NCBI GenBank assembly: GCA_942491465.1
Contig: CALOBA010000071.1
Coordinates: forward strand, 186,001-250,000
Direction: 5' to 3'
Source: CALOBA01 sp942491465
GTDB lineage: Bacteria; Pseudomonadota; Gammaproteobacteria; Chromatiales; Chromatiaceae
DNA: 64,000 nucleotides
The notes beneath the pieces were generated by a model, which had not been told where the DNA came from, did no database searches, and worked only from the letters and a program-made list of their open reading frames with translations. This document shows positions 11,364 through 19,144 of this stretch, piece after piece (the stretch's first letter is position 1; each line of letters starts with the position of its first letter). Position numbers and translations under genes: made by a program.

Positions 11364-12152
11364 TCAGTCGCGCTGGCAGCGCTCGCACCAATAGGTAGAG
11401 CGCGGTCGGGCGCCGAGGCTGTCGCGGCGGATCGGCTCGCCGCAGCGCAGGCAGGGCAGGTCGCGGCGACCGTAGACCCAAAGTGGTCCGCGACCGTCCT
11501 GATTGGCGCGCGTGGTGCGGCGCCCGCCGCCGAGGTTGGCGCGCAGCAGCACCGCGGCGCGCCGATAGAGACGCTCGATCGGCGCCGGGCCCAGATCGAC
11601 GATGCGTCGGGTCGGCCGGATGCCCTCCAGGAACAACAGCTCCGACTTGTAGACGTTGCCGATACCGGCGGCGATGCGCTGGTCGAGCAAGAGGTCGACG
11701 GCGAGCGTGGCGGGCTCGATGAATGTGTGGACGCGCCGGAGGACCTCGGCGGGGTCGATGGCGGTGGCGATCAGATCGGGGCCGAGCCGCTGCAGTTGAT
11801 CCTGATGCCGCATCCCGTCGGTCCGCAGCCACTCCACCTCCTTGGCGTTGAAGCAGACATACTGCCAGTCGTCGAGGTCGACGATGATGCTGGCCTGGCG
11901 TCGCGGCCGACGCCAGTGCGCGTCCGGTCGATAGCGATGCCAGGAGCCGTACATGCCCAAGTGACTGCGCAGTGTGGCGCCGCCGGACAGTGTAAGGAAC
12001 AGGTGCTTGCCCTTGCAGTCGACCGCGGTGATTTGGCGGCCCGCCGCATCCGGCTGATCCTGGGGGCGCACCCAGAGGCGGCGGATCGGCTGACCGACCG
12101 TCTCCGCGGCCAGGAACCGGGCAAGCTTCGCAATGGTGTCGCCTTCGGGCAC
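11364..12152 (-). CDS. Fpg/Nei-family DNA glycosylase-lyase (endonuclease VIII-like)
   Basis: 262 residues. After Met removal the N-terminus is Pro-Glu-Gly-Asp, the catalytic proline and glutamate of the family. The beta-lyase lysine region is VDCKGKHLFLTL, the H2TH region contains AAGIGNVYKSELLFLEGI, and a C-terminal zinc finger has two Cys pairs (PCLRCGEP...YWCERCQRD). The PEGDT start is closer to Nei/Nei2 than to Fpg (PELPE). It removes oxidised pyrimidines. The DMT transporter follows within 3 nt. Confidence 0.88.
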   Translation of the reverse strand: MPEGDTIAKLARFLAAETVGQPIRRLWVRPQDQPDAAGRQITAVDCKGKHLFLTLSGGATLRSHLGMYGSWHRYRPDAHWRRPRRQASIIVDLDDWQYVCFNAKEVEWLRTDGMRHQDQLQRLGPDLIATAIDPAEVLRRVHTFIEPATLAVDLLLDQRIAAGIGNVYKSELLFLEGIRPTRRIVDLGPAPIERLYRRAAVLLRANLGGGRRTTRANQDGRGPLWVYGRRDLPCLRCGEPIRRDSLGARPRSTYWCERCQRD

Positions 12153-12225
12153 GCGATCCTCAACCTATGACAGGGATGCCCGATCGGCATCGCGGGCGCA
12201 TTCTACGCCCGGCGGGCAAAAAAAA

Positions 12226-12244
12226 TCCCCGCCGGAGGCGGGGA
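12226..12244 (-). terminator. Rho-independent terminator reading leftward
   Basis: TCCCCGCCGGAGGCGGGGA forms an 8-bp GC stem with a 3-nt loop. The preceding A run (12218-12225) becomes the U tract on the minus strand, so it ends a leftward transcript coming from beyond 12245. No convincing gene is seen there on the minus strand; see the gap entry at 12245-12665. Confidence 0.75.
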
Positions 12245-12665
12245 ACACGACAAGGAGTCAGAGAGCTTGCGTGAAGCTCGAAACCTTTGAGCGCGGGGTT
12301 CGCAAAAGGTTCGGTGTCGACGCGGAGAATTCCCATCGGGAAATTGCGGCTTGTCCCCGGGTGACTACTTGATCGGCGTCGGCACCGGCACCAGTCTCGG
12401 GAAAGTGGGCAACAACCGAGAAACTGTGATACCTTCTGCCTCGCACACATCACAGGGCCGTCTCGCCCCCGACAGCTACCCCGTCGGCTTCGTGGTGAGT
12501 TTCAAGGCCAAAGGGCTAAACCCCCAGCCCCGGTCGCTCGCCCCGCCCTGTTCGATAACGGTTCCCGGTTCATGGTGCACCAGACTCTGGTGCTCAACGC
12601 TTCGATAGCGTCTCTACCAAGGGCCGGACTCCTCCCCAAACCGAGACTTCCCAAGACAGATTGCT
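12245..12665. other. Gap without recognisable gene; possible leftward small RNA or small ORF
   Basis: A minus-strand open frame at 12258-12446 (62 codons, starting MRGRRYHSFSVVAHF) stops 14 nt before the terminator hairpin. I do not recognise the product, and it may be part of a non-coding RNA ending at that terminator. The plus strand holds only the leader of the HPF-like gene. Confidence 0.3.
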
Positions 12666-13280
12666 ATGCAAACCAGTCCTCGTGGACCCCATCACCGGGG
12701 TTCAGTCGGAGCGAAGGGTTCAGGCCAGCGAGCCCCGGCCACGGTGCCGGCTCACCAGCCCGAGCGATCCAAACGAGCAGCCGCTGACGAAGGCCGCTCC
12801 ACCAGCGAAAGAAACGGCTCCGAGCCGAGTCGCAACCCGCGCCATGCGCGGCGCCGGGGCGGCAATCCCGATCGCCAGCGCCACAAGGGTCAGCCTACGG
12901 CCAGCGCCAAACCGGCGCGCGAGCAACTATTGCCCATGAGCGTGAAGCTCACCGGCGATACGCTGGCGCTCGATCGCAAGATCCGCGGCACCATCGAAGA
13001 GCTGGCGACCCAGCTGCGCTCGCGGTTTCCGAGCCAAGCCATCGACATGACCGCCCGCATCGCCGAAGAGTTCGACCAGCTCAACGGCCACCGGGTGCGC
13101 TTCGAGTTGATCGCCTCGCTGACCGACCGCCAGCAGATCATCGTCCGTGAGGCGCGCAAGAGCGCCGAAGATGCGATGGCCTCCGCGTTCCGCGGCCTCA
13201 AGGGCAAGCTGCGCCGGATCAGTTTGCGCGCCTGCATGCCCCGGGCCGCCGCGCAGACGCTGCAGGTCGCCGGCACCTGA
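12666..13280 (+). CDS. Divergent HPF/RaiA-like ribosome-associated protein with disordered N-terminus
   Basis: 204 residues. Residues 1-90 are Arg/Ser/Pro/Gly-rich and look disordered and strongly basic. From Met91 (base 12936) a compact domain begins: VKLTGDTLALDRKIRGTIEE, then HRVRFELIASLTDRQQIIVR, then SAEDAMASAFRGLKGKLRR. This has the order and spacing of hibernation-promoting factor folds (beta-alpha-beta-beta-beta-alpha), though sequence identity to HPF is low. An internal start at 12936 is possible, but neither start has a clear ribosome-binding site. Tentative role: ribosome dormancy. Confidence 0.5.
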   Translation: MQTSPRGPHHRGSVGAKGSGQRAPATVPAHQPERSKRAAADEGRSTSERNGSEPSRNPRHARRRGGNPDRQRHKGQPTASAKPAREQLLPMSVKLTGDTLALDRKIRGTIEELATQLRSRFPSQAIDMTARIAEEFDQLNGHRVRFELIASLTDRQQIIVREARKSAEDAMASAFRGLKGKLRRISLRACMPRAAAQTLQVAGT

Positions 13281-13447
13281 GGCGCCTGAGGTCGCCTCGG
13301 CGACCCTGACCTGCCGGGCTGTCCTGGCGCGCCGGGCTGGAAAGTCCGGCGTCGACCCCATCTTTGCCGCCAGAGCGTCGGCGCCTCGGCACCGACGTCC
13401 CATCCATCGATCGGTCGCTGCAGAGGCGGCTCGAGAAGGAGGCATCC

Positions 13448-14377
13448 ATGAAGGTCAGCGTTATCGGCGGAACCGGCTTTGTCGGCAGCCATATCCTCAC
13501 GCGTCTCGCCGCCGAGGGCCACTCGGCGCGGGTGCTCGTGCGCCCCGGCAGTGAACACAAGCTCCCCGCAACGCCCGACTGCGAGCCGATCAGCGGCGAG
13601 GTCGGCGACGAGGCGGCCCTGCGCAGCTGCCTGGAGGGCAGCGACGCGGTCATCTATCTCATCGGCATCTTGCGTGAGCTGCCCAAGCGGGGTGTCACCT
13701 TCGACGCCCTGCAGCGGCGCGGGGCCGAGCGCACCTTCGCCATTGCCGCCGAGGTCGGCGTCTCCCGCGCGCTGTTGATGAGCGCCAACGGCATCGATGC
13801 GGCGGCCACGCCCTACCAGCAGACCAAGCTCGCCGCCGAAGAGGCGCTGAAGGCGTCCGCCCTCGACTGGACCATCTTCCGCCCGTCGGTGATCTTCGGC
13901 GACCCGGACGGACGGATGGAATTCTGCTCGCAGCTCAAGTCGGATCTGATCGACGCGCCGATGCCCGTGCCGCTGTTCTATCAGGGGTGGCTGCCCAAGA
14001 ACGCCGGTGGCTTCCAGCTCGCGCCGGTCCACGTCGACGACGTGGCCGAGGCCTTCGTAGGCAGCCTCGGGCGTGCCGATACCTGCGGTGAAACCTATGA
14101 CCTATGCGGCCCGGATGACTTGAGCTGGAAGCAGATCCTCAGCACCATCGCCGCGGCCGTGGACAAGCGCAAGCTCATGCTGCCGGCCCCGGTGATGGCC
14201 ATCGGCACGGCCGCCGCGCTGCTCGACCGCTTCCCCTGGTTCCCGGTCACCCGCGACCAGCTGACCATGCTGTTGGCCGGCAACACCTGTGCCGACGACG
14301 GCTTCGGGCGCCTCGGCATTGCCCCGCGCCCGTTTGGCCAGGCGGCACTGGCCTACCTGCGGGCGTCTGGAGACTGA
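13448..14377 (+). CDS. NAD(P)-binding atypical SDR (complex I NDUFA9-like subfamily)
   Basis: 309 residues. Start chosen at 13448 because AAGGAGG lies 5 nt upstream. The nucleotide motif VSVIGGTGFVGSHILTRLA is at the N-terminus. YQQTKLAAEEAL carries the YxxxK-like pair and DWTIFRPSVIFGDPDGR is typical of the NDUFA9/NmrA-like subfamily. Family members are oxidoreductases or NAD(P)H-sensing proteins, often linked to quinone or redox functions. The small RRM-like gene follows by 52 bp. Confidence 0.85.
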   Translation: MKVSVIGGTGFVGSHILTRLAAEGHSARVLVRPGSEHKLPATPDCEPISGEVGDEAALRSCLEGSDAVIYLIGILRELPKRGVTFDALQRRGAERTFAIAAEVGVSRALLMSANGIDAAATPYQQTKLAAEEALKASALDWTIFRPSVIFGDPDGRMEFCSQLKSDLIDAPMPVPLFYQGWLPKNAGGFQLAPVHVDDVAEAFVGSLGRADTCGETYDLCGPDDLSWKQILSTIAAAVDKRKLMLPAPVMAIGTAAALLDRFPWFPVTRDQLTMLLAGNTCADDGFGRLGIAPRPFGQAALAYLRASGD

Positions 14378-14429
14378 ACCGGACCCGCGGGCCATCGTCC
14401 ACCACCCAAGCCACGAGGAGTCAGACGCC

Positions 14430-14681
14430 ATGAGTCAAAACTTCATGATCGGCAACCTGCCGCCGGATGTCACCGTCGAGGAGCTGACGCAGATACTCAC
14501 CGACGCCGGCGCGGAAAACCCCGAGATCGTCCTGAACAACGAGGGCAACGCGGACAAGGTCACCGCGATCCTGACGGTTCCCGGTATGGACCGTCCGACG
14601 GCCGACAAGATCGTCGACCGCATTCGCGGCCGGCTGTTCCGCGGCCGAACCTTGAACGCCTACGTCCCGCTGTTTACTTGA
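14430..14681 (+). CDS. Small RRM-like RNA-binding protein
   Basis: 83 residues from ATG at 14430, with GAGGAG about 10 nt upstream. It begins SQNFMIGNLPPDVTVEEL, an RNP2-like first strand followed by the first RRM helix, and ends FRGRTLNAYVPLF, in the position of the last RRM strand. The central DKVTAILTVPGMDRPTADKI fits the beta2-beta3/alpha2 region, but the RNP1 aromatics are missing, so RNA binding is uncertain. Likely cytoplasmic. Confidence 0.6.
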   Translation: MSQNFMIGNLPPDVTVEELTQILTDAGAENPEIVLNNEGNADKVTAILTVPGMDRPTADKIVDRIRGRLFRGRTLNAYVPLFT

Positions 14682-14748
14682 GCGGGGCTGCTTGGCGATG
14701 CGGGTTCTGCGTCGTGGCCGCCGCGGCGGCCGGATTTGGCCGGGCTGA

Positions 14749-14904
14749 GGCGATTTCTGTCAACTTTCATACCATCTGACTTGTCTTGACGCCCGCCTTC
14801 GGCGTCGGGCTGGCGGTCACATAGCTCGCCATGCTCTCGCCAGCCCTCCTTGAAGGCGAACGTCAATCCTGCGTCATCTGGTATGAAAGTTTCCGGCAAT
14901 CGCC
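14749..14904. mobile_element. 156-bp palindromic MITE-like element
   Basis: Ends GGCGATTTCTGTCAACTTTC... and ...GAAAGTTTCCGGCAATCGCC form terminal inverted repeats of 32 bp with about 26 matches. They are flanked by TGA on each side (14746-14748 and 14905-14907), possibly a 3-bp target duplication. No coding sequence. One end of the same element occurs alone at 1640-1662. Confidence 0.65.
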
Positions 14905-14916
14905 TGAGGACACGTC

Positions 14917-15297
14917 ATGCCGACCTTGCTCGACCGTCTGCAACGGATCGCGTGCCGCGGGCGGCGGCTGAAGCCCTTCGCGCTAGCCGTTGCGCTCGGC
15001 CTGTTCCTCGCCAGCGTCGCCGTGGTGATGCTGGTGCCCGGCACGAGTGGCGATCAGGTCCTGCTGCCGCTGATCCTAGGCGCGGTCTGGTGCCTGAGCG
15101 GCTTCCTGTTCGTCTACCTGTTCGAGGCCGTGCCGCCGCAGCCCGATCCGCACGGCGGGCCCTTCGTGCGCATCCAGCGCCGTCTGGTGCGCGGGCTCTA
15201 CTGGATCTTTGCCCTCGCCTTCATGGTCTTGGGGGCGTTGGTGCTGATGCTGACCCTGCGTCTTGCGCGCGAATGGCTCGGCGCGCTGGTCGGCTAG
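14917..15297 (+). CDS. Small membrane protein of unknown function
   Basis: 126 residues with three hydrophobic segments: about 21-42 (PFALAVALGLFLASVAVVML), 48-70 (LLPLILGAVWCLSGFLFVYL) and 93-117 (LYWIFALAFMVLGALVLMLTL). The basic N-terminus predicts a cytoplasmic start. No recognised family. The gene start is 12 bp from the palindromic element at 14749-14904 and its end overlaps the convergent CoA-binding gene by 4 bp. Confidence 0.6.
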   Translation: MPTLLDRLQRIACRGRRLKPFALAVALGLFLASVAVVMLVPGTSGDQVLLPLILGAVWCLSGFLFVYLFEAVPPQPDPHGGPFVRIQRRLVRGLYWIFALAFMVLGALVLMLTLRLAREWLGALVG

Positions 15298-15683
15298 AAC
15301 TGCCGGGTGCGCAGCAGCACCAGGGTGCAGGCCCGCTCATGGGCGATGCCGGCCTGGTCGAGGGCACGCTCCAGCTCCACCGACTCGGCACCGGGGTTGA
15401 GGATCACCCGCGAGGGCGCCAGGTCGCAGATGGGCCGGATCAGCCGGCCGATCCGCGCCGGGCCGATGTAGAGCGTCAGCGTATCCACCGGCCCCTTCAC
15501 CTGCTCCAGGCTCGCCACCACCGGCACGCGATCGACGCGCTGCGCCTTTGGATGGACCGGGATCACGCGATAGCCGGCGGCGGACAGCTCGGTCACGGCC
15601 ATATAGGCGTAGCGGGTCGGCTTCGGGCTCGCGCCGAGGACGACAACGGTTCGATCGGCGGGCTTCGGGGGCAGGTGGTGCAA
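15294..15683 (-). CDS. CoA-binding domain protein (small Rossmann type)
   Basis: 129 residues. RTVVVLGASPKPTRYAYMAV has the GASxxxxR(Y/F)AY signature of the CoA_binding_2 family, followed by GYRVIPVHPKAQ and a C-terminal LNPGAES block where the family often has a cysteine-containing motif. A single-domain Rossmann protein that probably binds CoA. Its biological role is unknown. Confidence 0.85.
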   Translation of the reverse strand: MHHLPPKPADRTVVVLGASPKPTRYAYMAVTELSAAGYRVIPVHPKAQRVDRVPVVASLEQVKGPVDTLTLYIGPARIGRLIRPICDLAPSRVILNPGAESVELERALDQAGIAHERACTLVLLRTRQF

Positions 15684-15724
15684 CGGGTTCTCTCCAATCC
15701 AGCAAGTCGAGGCGATAGTCCCTG

Positions 15725-16411
15725 ATGTGCGGTCGATTTGTCCAGTTCAGCGACCCGGAATACTACGTCAGCCGCTATGGCGTGGAAATCCCCTGCGCGG
15801 TCGAGGGTCCGCGCTACAACGTCGCGCCCACCCAGGCCGTGCTCGCGATCCGCACCGAGGCCGACGGTCGGCGCGCCCTGATCCCGCTGCGCTGGGGGCT
15901 GGTGCCGCATTGGTCCAAGGGCATCGATCCCCGCTACAGCATGATCAACGCCCGCGCCGAGACCGTGCATCAGCGCCCGGCCTACCGCGACGCCTTTCGC
16001 CGCCGCCGCTGCCTGATCCCGGCCGAGGGCTTCTATGAATGGCAGGCCTTGCCGGAGGGCAAGCAGCCCCATCTGATCCGCCGCGCGGATTGCGCCCCCT
16101 TCGCCATGGCCGGCCTCTGGGAGCGCTGGCGTGATCCGGCCACCCCGGACGGGCCGGCGCTGGAGTCCTGCACCATCATCGTCACCGACGCCAATGCGTT
16201 GATCGCCCCCCTGCACGAGCGCATGCCGGTGATCCTGCCCGAGGCGACCCACGCCGACTGGCTCGACCCGGGCCTGGACGATCGCGAGGCACTGCGCGCC
16301 CTGCTGCGGCCCCTGAGCCCCGCGGGCTGGACCGCATTCCCCGTCTCCCGCGCCGTCAACAATCCGCGCAACAACGGCCCCGAGCTGATGGAGCCGCTGG
16401 CGCTGCCGTAA
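15725..16411 (+). CDS. SOS response-associated peptidase (HMCES/YedK family)
   Basis: 228 residues. Met1-Cys2-Gly3-Arg4: after Met removal Cys2 is the nucleophile that crosslinks abasic sites in single-stranded DNA. The other catalytic elements are present: RYNVAPTQ, LRWGLVPHW, INARAET, the glutamate in IPAEGFYEW and the histidine in LHERMPVIL. Full family length. It protects abasic sites by forming a DNA-protein crosslink and reversing it. Confidence 0.93.
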   Translation: MCGRFVQFSDPEYYVSRYGVEIPCAVEGPRYNVAPTQAVLAIRTEADGRRALIPLRWGLVPHWSKGIDPRYSMINARAETVHQRPAYRDAFRRRRCLIPAEGFYEWQALPEGKQPHLIRRADCAPFAMAGLWERWRDPATPDGPALESCTIIVTDANALIAPLHERMPVILPEATHADWLDPGLDDREALRALLRPLSPAGWTAFPVSRAVNNPRNNGPELMEPLALP

Positions 16412-16419
16412 GGGGCACA

Positions 16420-16776
16420 TCAGCGTCCGGCGCCGCCCCCGCCGTCGCCGGTCAACAGCCCGTAGGGTCGCGCCAGCGCATCGGCCAGCGCCTCCAGGGC
16501 GAACACGCGGGACTTGCGCAGACCCTCCCGCCCGTCGATGAAGACGACCAGGGTCGGCACGGCAAACACCTGCAACTGCGCCGCCAGCGCCGGGGCGGCG
16601 GCACAGTCGACCACGCCGAGCCCGATCGCCGGAAACCGCGCCGCCAGCATCCGCTCCAGCTTCGGTCGCAGCACCGTACAGACCCCGCAGTCGGGGGTGG
16701 TGAAGTACAGGATGCAGATGGGATAGTCGCGCACCAGCGCGTCCACGGCGGCGCGCTCGGTCAGCTCGGTCGGCAT
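16420..16776 (-). CDS. Thioredoxin-like protein with CGVC active site
   Basis: 118 residues, no signal peptide, so cytoplasmic. The motif ILYFTTPDCGVCTVLRPKLE places a CxxC redox pair (Cys-Gly-Val-Cys) at the end of the first strand. The cis-proline is present in FAVPTLVVFIDGRE. The C-terminus is glycine-rich. Probably a thiol reductase with an unknown partner. Confidence 0.85.
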   Translation of the reverse strand: MPTELTERAAVDALVRDYPICILYFTTPDCGVCTVLRPKLERMLAARFPAIGLGVVDCAAAPALAAQLQVFAVPTLVVFIDGREGLRKSRVFALEALADALARPYGLLTGDGGGGAGR

Positions 16777-16907
16777 CGATCGATCTCCGGCAGGTTGGAC
16801 GGCAGCGCAAGCCTACCAAGGATCGGACCCCCACGCGTCGCCAAGCCGAGCGGACTAGCCGGTCGCCCGGGAACGCAACCCGGCCCGCGGCGCGCCCGTC
16901 AAAGCAC

Positions 16908-16936
16908 TTGACACCGGCATCGGCCATCAGCATAAT
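16908..16936 (+). promoter_or_regulatory. Sigma-70 promoter of tRNA-Arg
   Basis: TTGACA (16908-16913), a 17-bp spacer, then CATAAT (16931-16936), 12 bp before the first base of the tRNA. Near-consensus spacing and boxes. Confidence 0.75.
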
Positions 16937-16948
16937 TGCCCGTCTACC

Positions 16949-17025
16949 GCGCCAGTAGCTCAGTTGGATAGAGTACCTGGCTACGAACCAGGTGGTCGGA
17001 GGTTCGAATCCTTCCTGGCGCGCCA
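16949..17025 (+). tRNA. tRNA-Arg (anticodon ACG)
   Basis: Acceptor GCGCCAG pairs with CTGGCGC (17015-17021), discriminator G, encoded CCA. D arm AGCTCAGTTGGATAGAGT. Anticodon stem CCTGG/CCAGG around loop CTACGAA gives anticodon ACG, and the T arm has GGTTCGAATCC. Inosine at position 34 would read CGU/CGC/CGA. It lies at the edge of the accessory island. Confidence 0.97.
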
Positions 17026-17035
17026 GACGAGCAAA

Positions 17036-17071
17036 AAGGCCCAGACGGTTTACCGTCTGGGCCTTTTTCTT
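17036..17071 (+). terminator. Rho-independent terminator after tRNA-Arg
   Basis: AGGCCCAGACGG, loop TTTAC, CGTCTGGGCCT, then TTTTCTTT. A 12-bp GC-rich stem with a U tract, ending tRNA-Arg transcription. Its right half belongs to the 39-bp direct repeat found again at 36572-36610. Confidence 0.9.
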
Positions 17072-17084
17072 TGCCTCACCATCG
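17046..17084 (+). repeat. 39-bp direct repeat, left copy (possible attL)
   Basis: CGGTTTACCGTCTGGGCC and the next 21 bases (TTTTTCTTTGCCTCACCATCG) are repeated without mismatch at 36572-36610. The left copy completes the tRNA-Arg terminator, while the right copy has only its loop and right arm. This fits an integration or recombination boundary. No integrase is visible between the copies. Confidence 0.7.
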
Positions 17085-17548
17085 CGTTGTCATTGCGTCA
17101 CCATGGCAACCGGCTCCCGAGTCACTAGGGCAATCGGCGTCGGTCCCAAACCTGGGCGGCTGCGTGACGCCTTCACGATTACCCGCCGGTCGCTTGAGGA
17201 ACGCCCACATCGACTTTCCGTGATAACCGTCGATGGCCTCAATCGCGCCCACGAAGGTCTCGTCCGGGTAAAAAGGGCCGCCTCGTTTAGCAACGTCGCA
17301 ATGCCCCGTCGCAGGCCAAGGCGTTGATGTCCAGAAAATCCGCCCACGGCCATGGCCGCCTGCTCGCGCTCGGCAAAGGTGGTGAAGGCTTCAATCCACA
17401 CCCCTTTCGGACAACTCCCCGAAGTGCGCGCCCAGATCGATCTCCTTCGAGGTGATGATCCGCGCTCACTGCGGTCAGCACGGCATCGAAATCGCCGACT
17501 CCGCTCCGTCCCAAGCCAAGACCTAGGGGCGAAAGGAAGCCCCGATCC
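17085..17548. other. Degraded gene remnants at the island's left edge
   Basis: No intact gene. Short coding-like stretches occur on the minus strand; for example, one reads RGGPFYPDETFVGAIEAID and continues GYHGKSMWAFLKRP. They are broken by stops and frame changes, and I cannot assign them. Confidence 0.4.
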
Positions 17549-18484
17549 ATGCAGCAAGAAAAGATCTCCCTCGCCCAGCTCGAATCCTTCCTGCTCAAGT
17601 CTGCCGACATCCTACGCGGCAAGATGGACGCCTCCGAGTTCAAGGAGTTCATCTTCGGTATGCCAAATACTTCGCCGACAGCGCCGGCAAGAAGGGCGGC
17701 GAGTTCTACACCCCGGCCGAGGTCGTGCGCCTCTTGGTCCAGCTCACCAAGCCGCGTGCGGGCATGGAGGTCTACGACCCCACCGCCGGCTCCGGCGGTT
17801 TCCTGATCCAGACCCATGCCTACAGGCAATTCCCGAACCGCTTTCGCGAATGGTGCCCCCCGGCCTGTTCTACGGCACCGGCATTCCCGCCTGCGTGTTG
17901 GTCTGCAACCAGTCCAAGCCCGACACCCTGCGCGACAAGGTGCTGTTCATCAACGCCGACCGCGAATTCGCCGAGGGCAAGAACCAGAGTTCGAGGTCGA
18001 TCCCGCCTCCCTGTTCCGCCCCGAGCGTCCCGGCCATCTGGCCTTCCAGGATTGCATCGACACCAAGCAGGGCATCAAGGCCCGGCTGGAGGCCGCGCCG
18101 GAACTGCAAGAGACCATCGCCATCCACCATCAGGTGCTGGAGGCCTGGTGGAAGGTCGCCCGCGACGACTTCGCGCAATTGCGCGAGGGCAAGCGGCTCC
18201 CCGAGGTCCGTCTGGAACTGCTCAGCACCCTCAAGGCCGAGCTGATCCCACTGACCGTGCTCGACGAGTTCCAGGCCGCCGGGGTCTTCGTCAACTGGTG
18301 GCAACAGATCCGCTTTGATCTCAAGACCATCGTCGCCACCGGCTGGCACCACAGCCTGATCCCGGACGAAGACCTGATCGCCGCCTCCGGGAGCTGGAGC
18401 GGGCGCGCGGCGACACCCTGGCAGTACTGGATAGCTTTCTCGATGGGTTGGGCTACTTGGGGGACTCTCAATGATCGATCGTGA
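17549..18484 (+). pseudogene. hsdM: Type I restriction modification methylase HsdM, degraded
   Basis: The start MQQEKISLAQLESFLLKSAD and ILRGKMDASEFKEFIFGM is the HsdM N-terminus. The frame then breaks with a large internal loss and resumes as KKGGEFYTPAEVVRLLVQL and YDPTAGSGGFLIQTH, the AdoMet motif I region. The NPPF motif IV is lost. After more frame changes the C-terminus survives near 17995-18400, with FEVDPASLFRPERPGHLAF and IVATGWHHSLIPDEDL. At least three frames are needed, so this cannot encode an active methylase. Confidence 0.8.
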
Positions 18485-19107
18485 CTTGGTAAGCCCCGCA
18501 TTTTTCGAGCAGGTTCGCTCGATGCTCCGGGAGGCCCGACACCGGGCGCAGACCAGCGTCAACTTCATCATGGTGGAGACCTACTGGCGCATTGGCCAGC
18601 GCATCGTTGAAGAGGAACAGGCCGGCGCCGCACGCGCGGACTATGGTCAGTTTTTGATCCGGGAGCTATCACGCCGGCTTGGGGATGAGTTTGGCAAGGG
18701 CTTCTCGGTCGCCAACCTCTGGAACTTCCGCCAGTTTTTCCTGACCTTCTCCGATGATGCAAAACTCTACGCGCTGCGTAGAGAATTGTCCTGGAGCCAC
18801 TACCGCCTGATCATGCGGATCGAGGACGTCGAAGCCCGCGCTTACTACATCCGCGAAGCCGCCGACCAGCGCTGGAGCAGTCGGCAACTGGAGCGCAACA
18901 TCCGCTCCCATTGGTATGAGCGCCTGCTGTCCACATCCAGCGAGGCCCTGGCCGCCGAGGGCGGACCGCCACCGGTCGGCGAATTCATCAAAGATCCCTA
19001 TGTGCTGGAATTTCTCGGCCTGCCCGAGATGGCCAAGGAGGCCGAGAGCCAACTGGAGACCGCACTGATCGGCAAGCTCCAACAGTTTCTGCTGGAGCTA
19101 GGCAAGC
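18471..19107 (+). pseudogene. DUF1016/YhcG-family PDDEXK nuclease, truncated by a RAYT insertion
   Basis: The N-terminal DUF1016 domain is intact for about 210 residues: VNFIMVETYWRIGQRIVEEE, then LWNFRQFFLTF, then ELSWSHYRLIMRIED, then FIKDPYVLEFLGLPE. The frame runs into the repeat flanking a RAYT transposase at 19108, just after FLLELGK. The C-terminal nuclease domain, which in the family starts near this point, is missing. Its start overlaps the hsdM remnant by 14 bp. Confidence 0.75.
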
Positions 19108-19144
19108 GGGGAAAGGGGCCAGGCTCAATTTATGCTGGGATTCC

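Noticed and set aside
10419..12170. Long plus-strand frame opposite the DMT transporter and nei-like gene
   Set aside because: Antisense shadow; Gln/Ala/Arg-rich composition with no family motif.
13320..13447. N-terminal extension of the SDR gene from an upstream start at 13364
   Set aside because: A strong ribosome-binding site lies 5 nt before 13448 and the Rossmann motif begins there.
16949..17100. Second tRNA next to tRNA-Arg
   Set aside because: The following palindrome is a terminator; no cloverleaf can be drawn.
17090..17557. 155-codon minus-strand frame near tRNA-Arg
   Set aside because: Low-complexity Arg/Ser-rich translation; the better coding-like pieces lie in other, broken frames.
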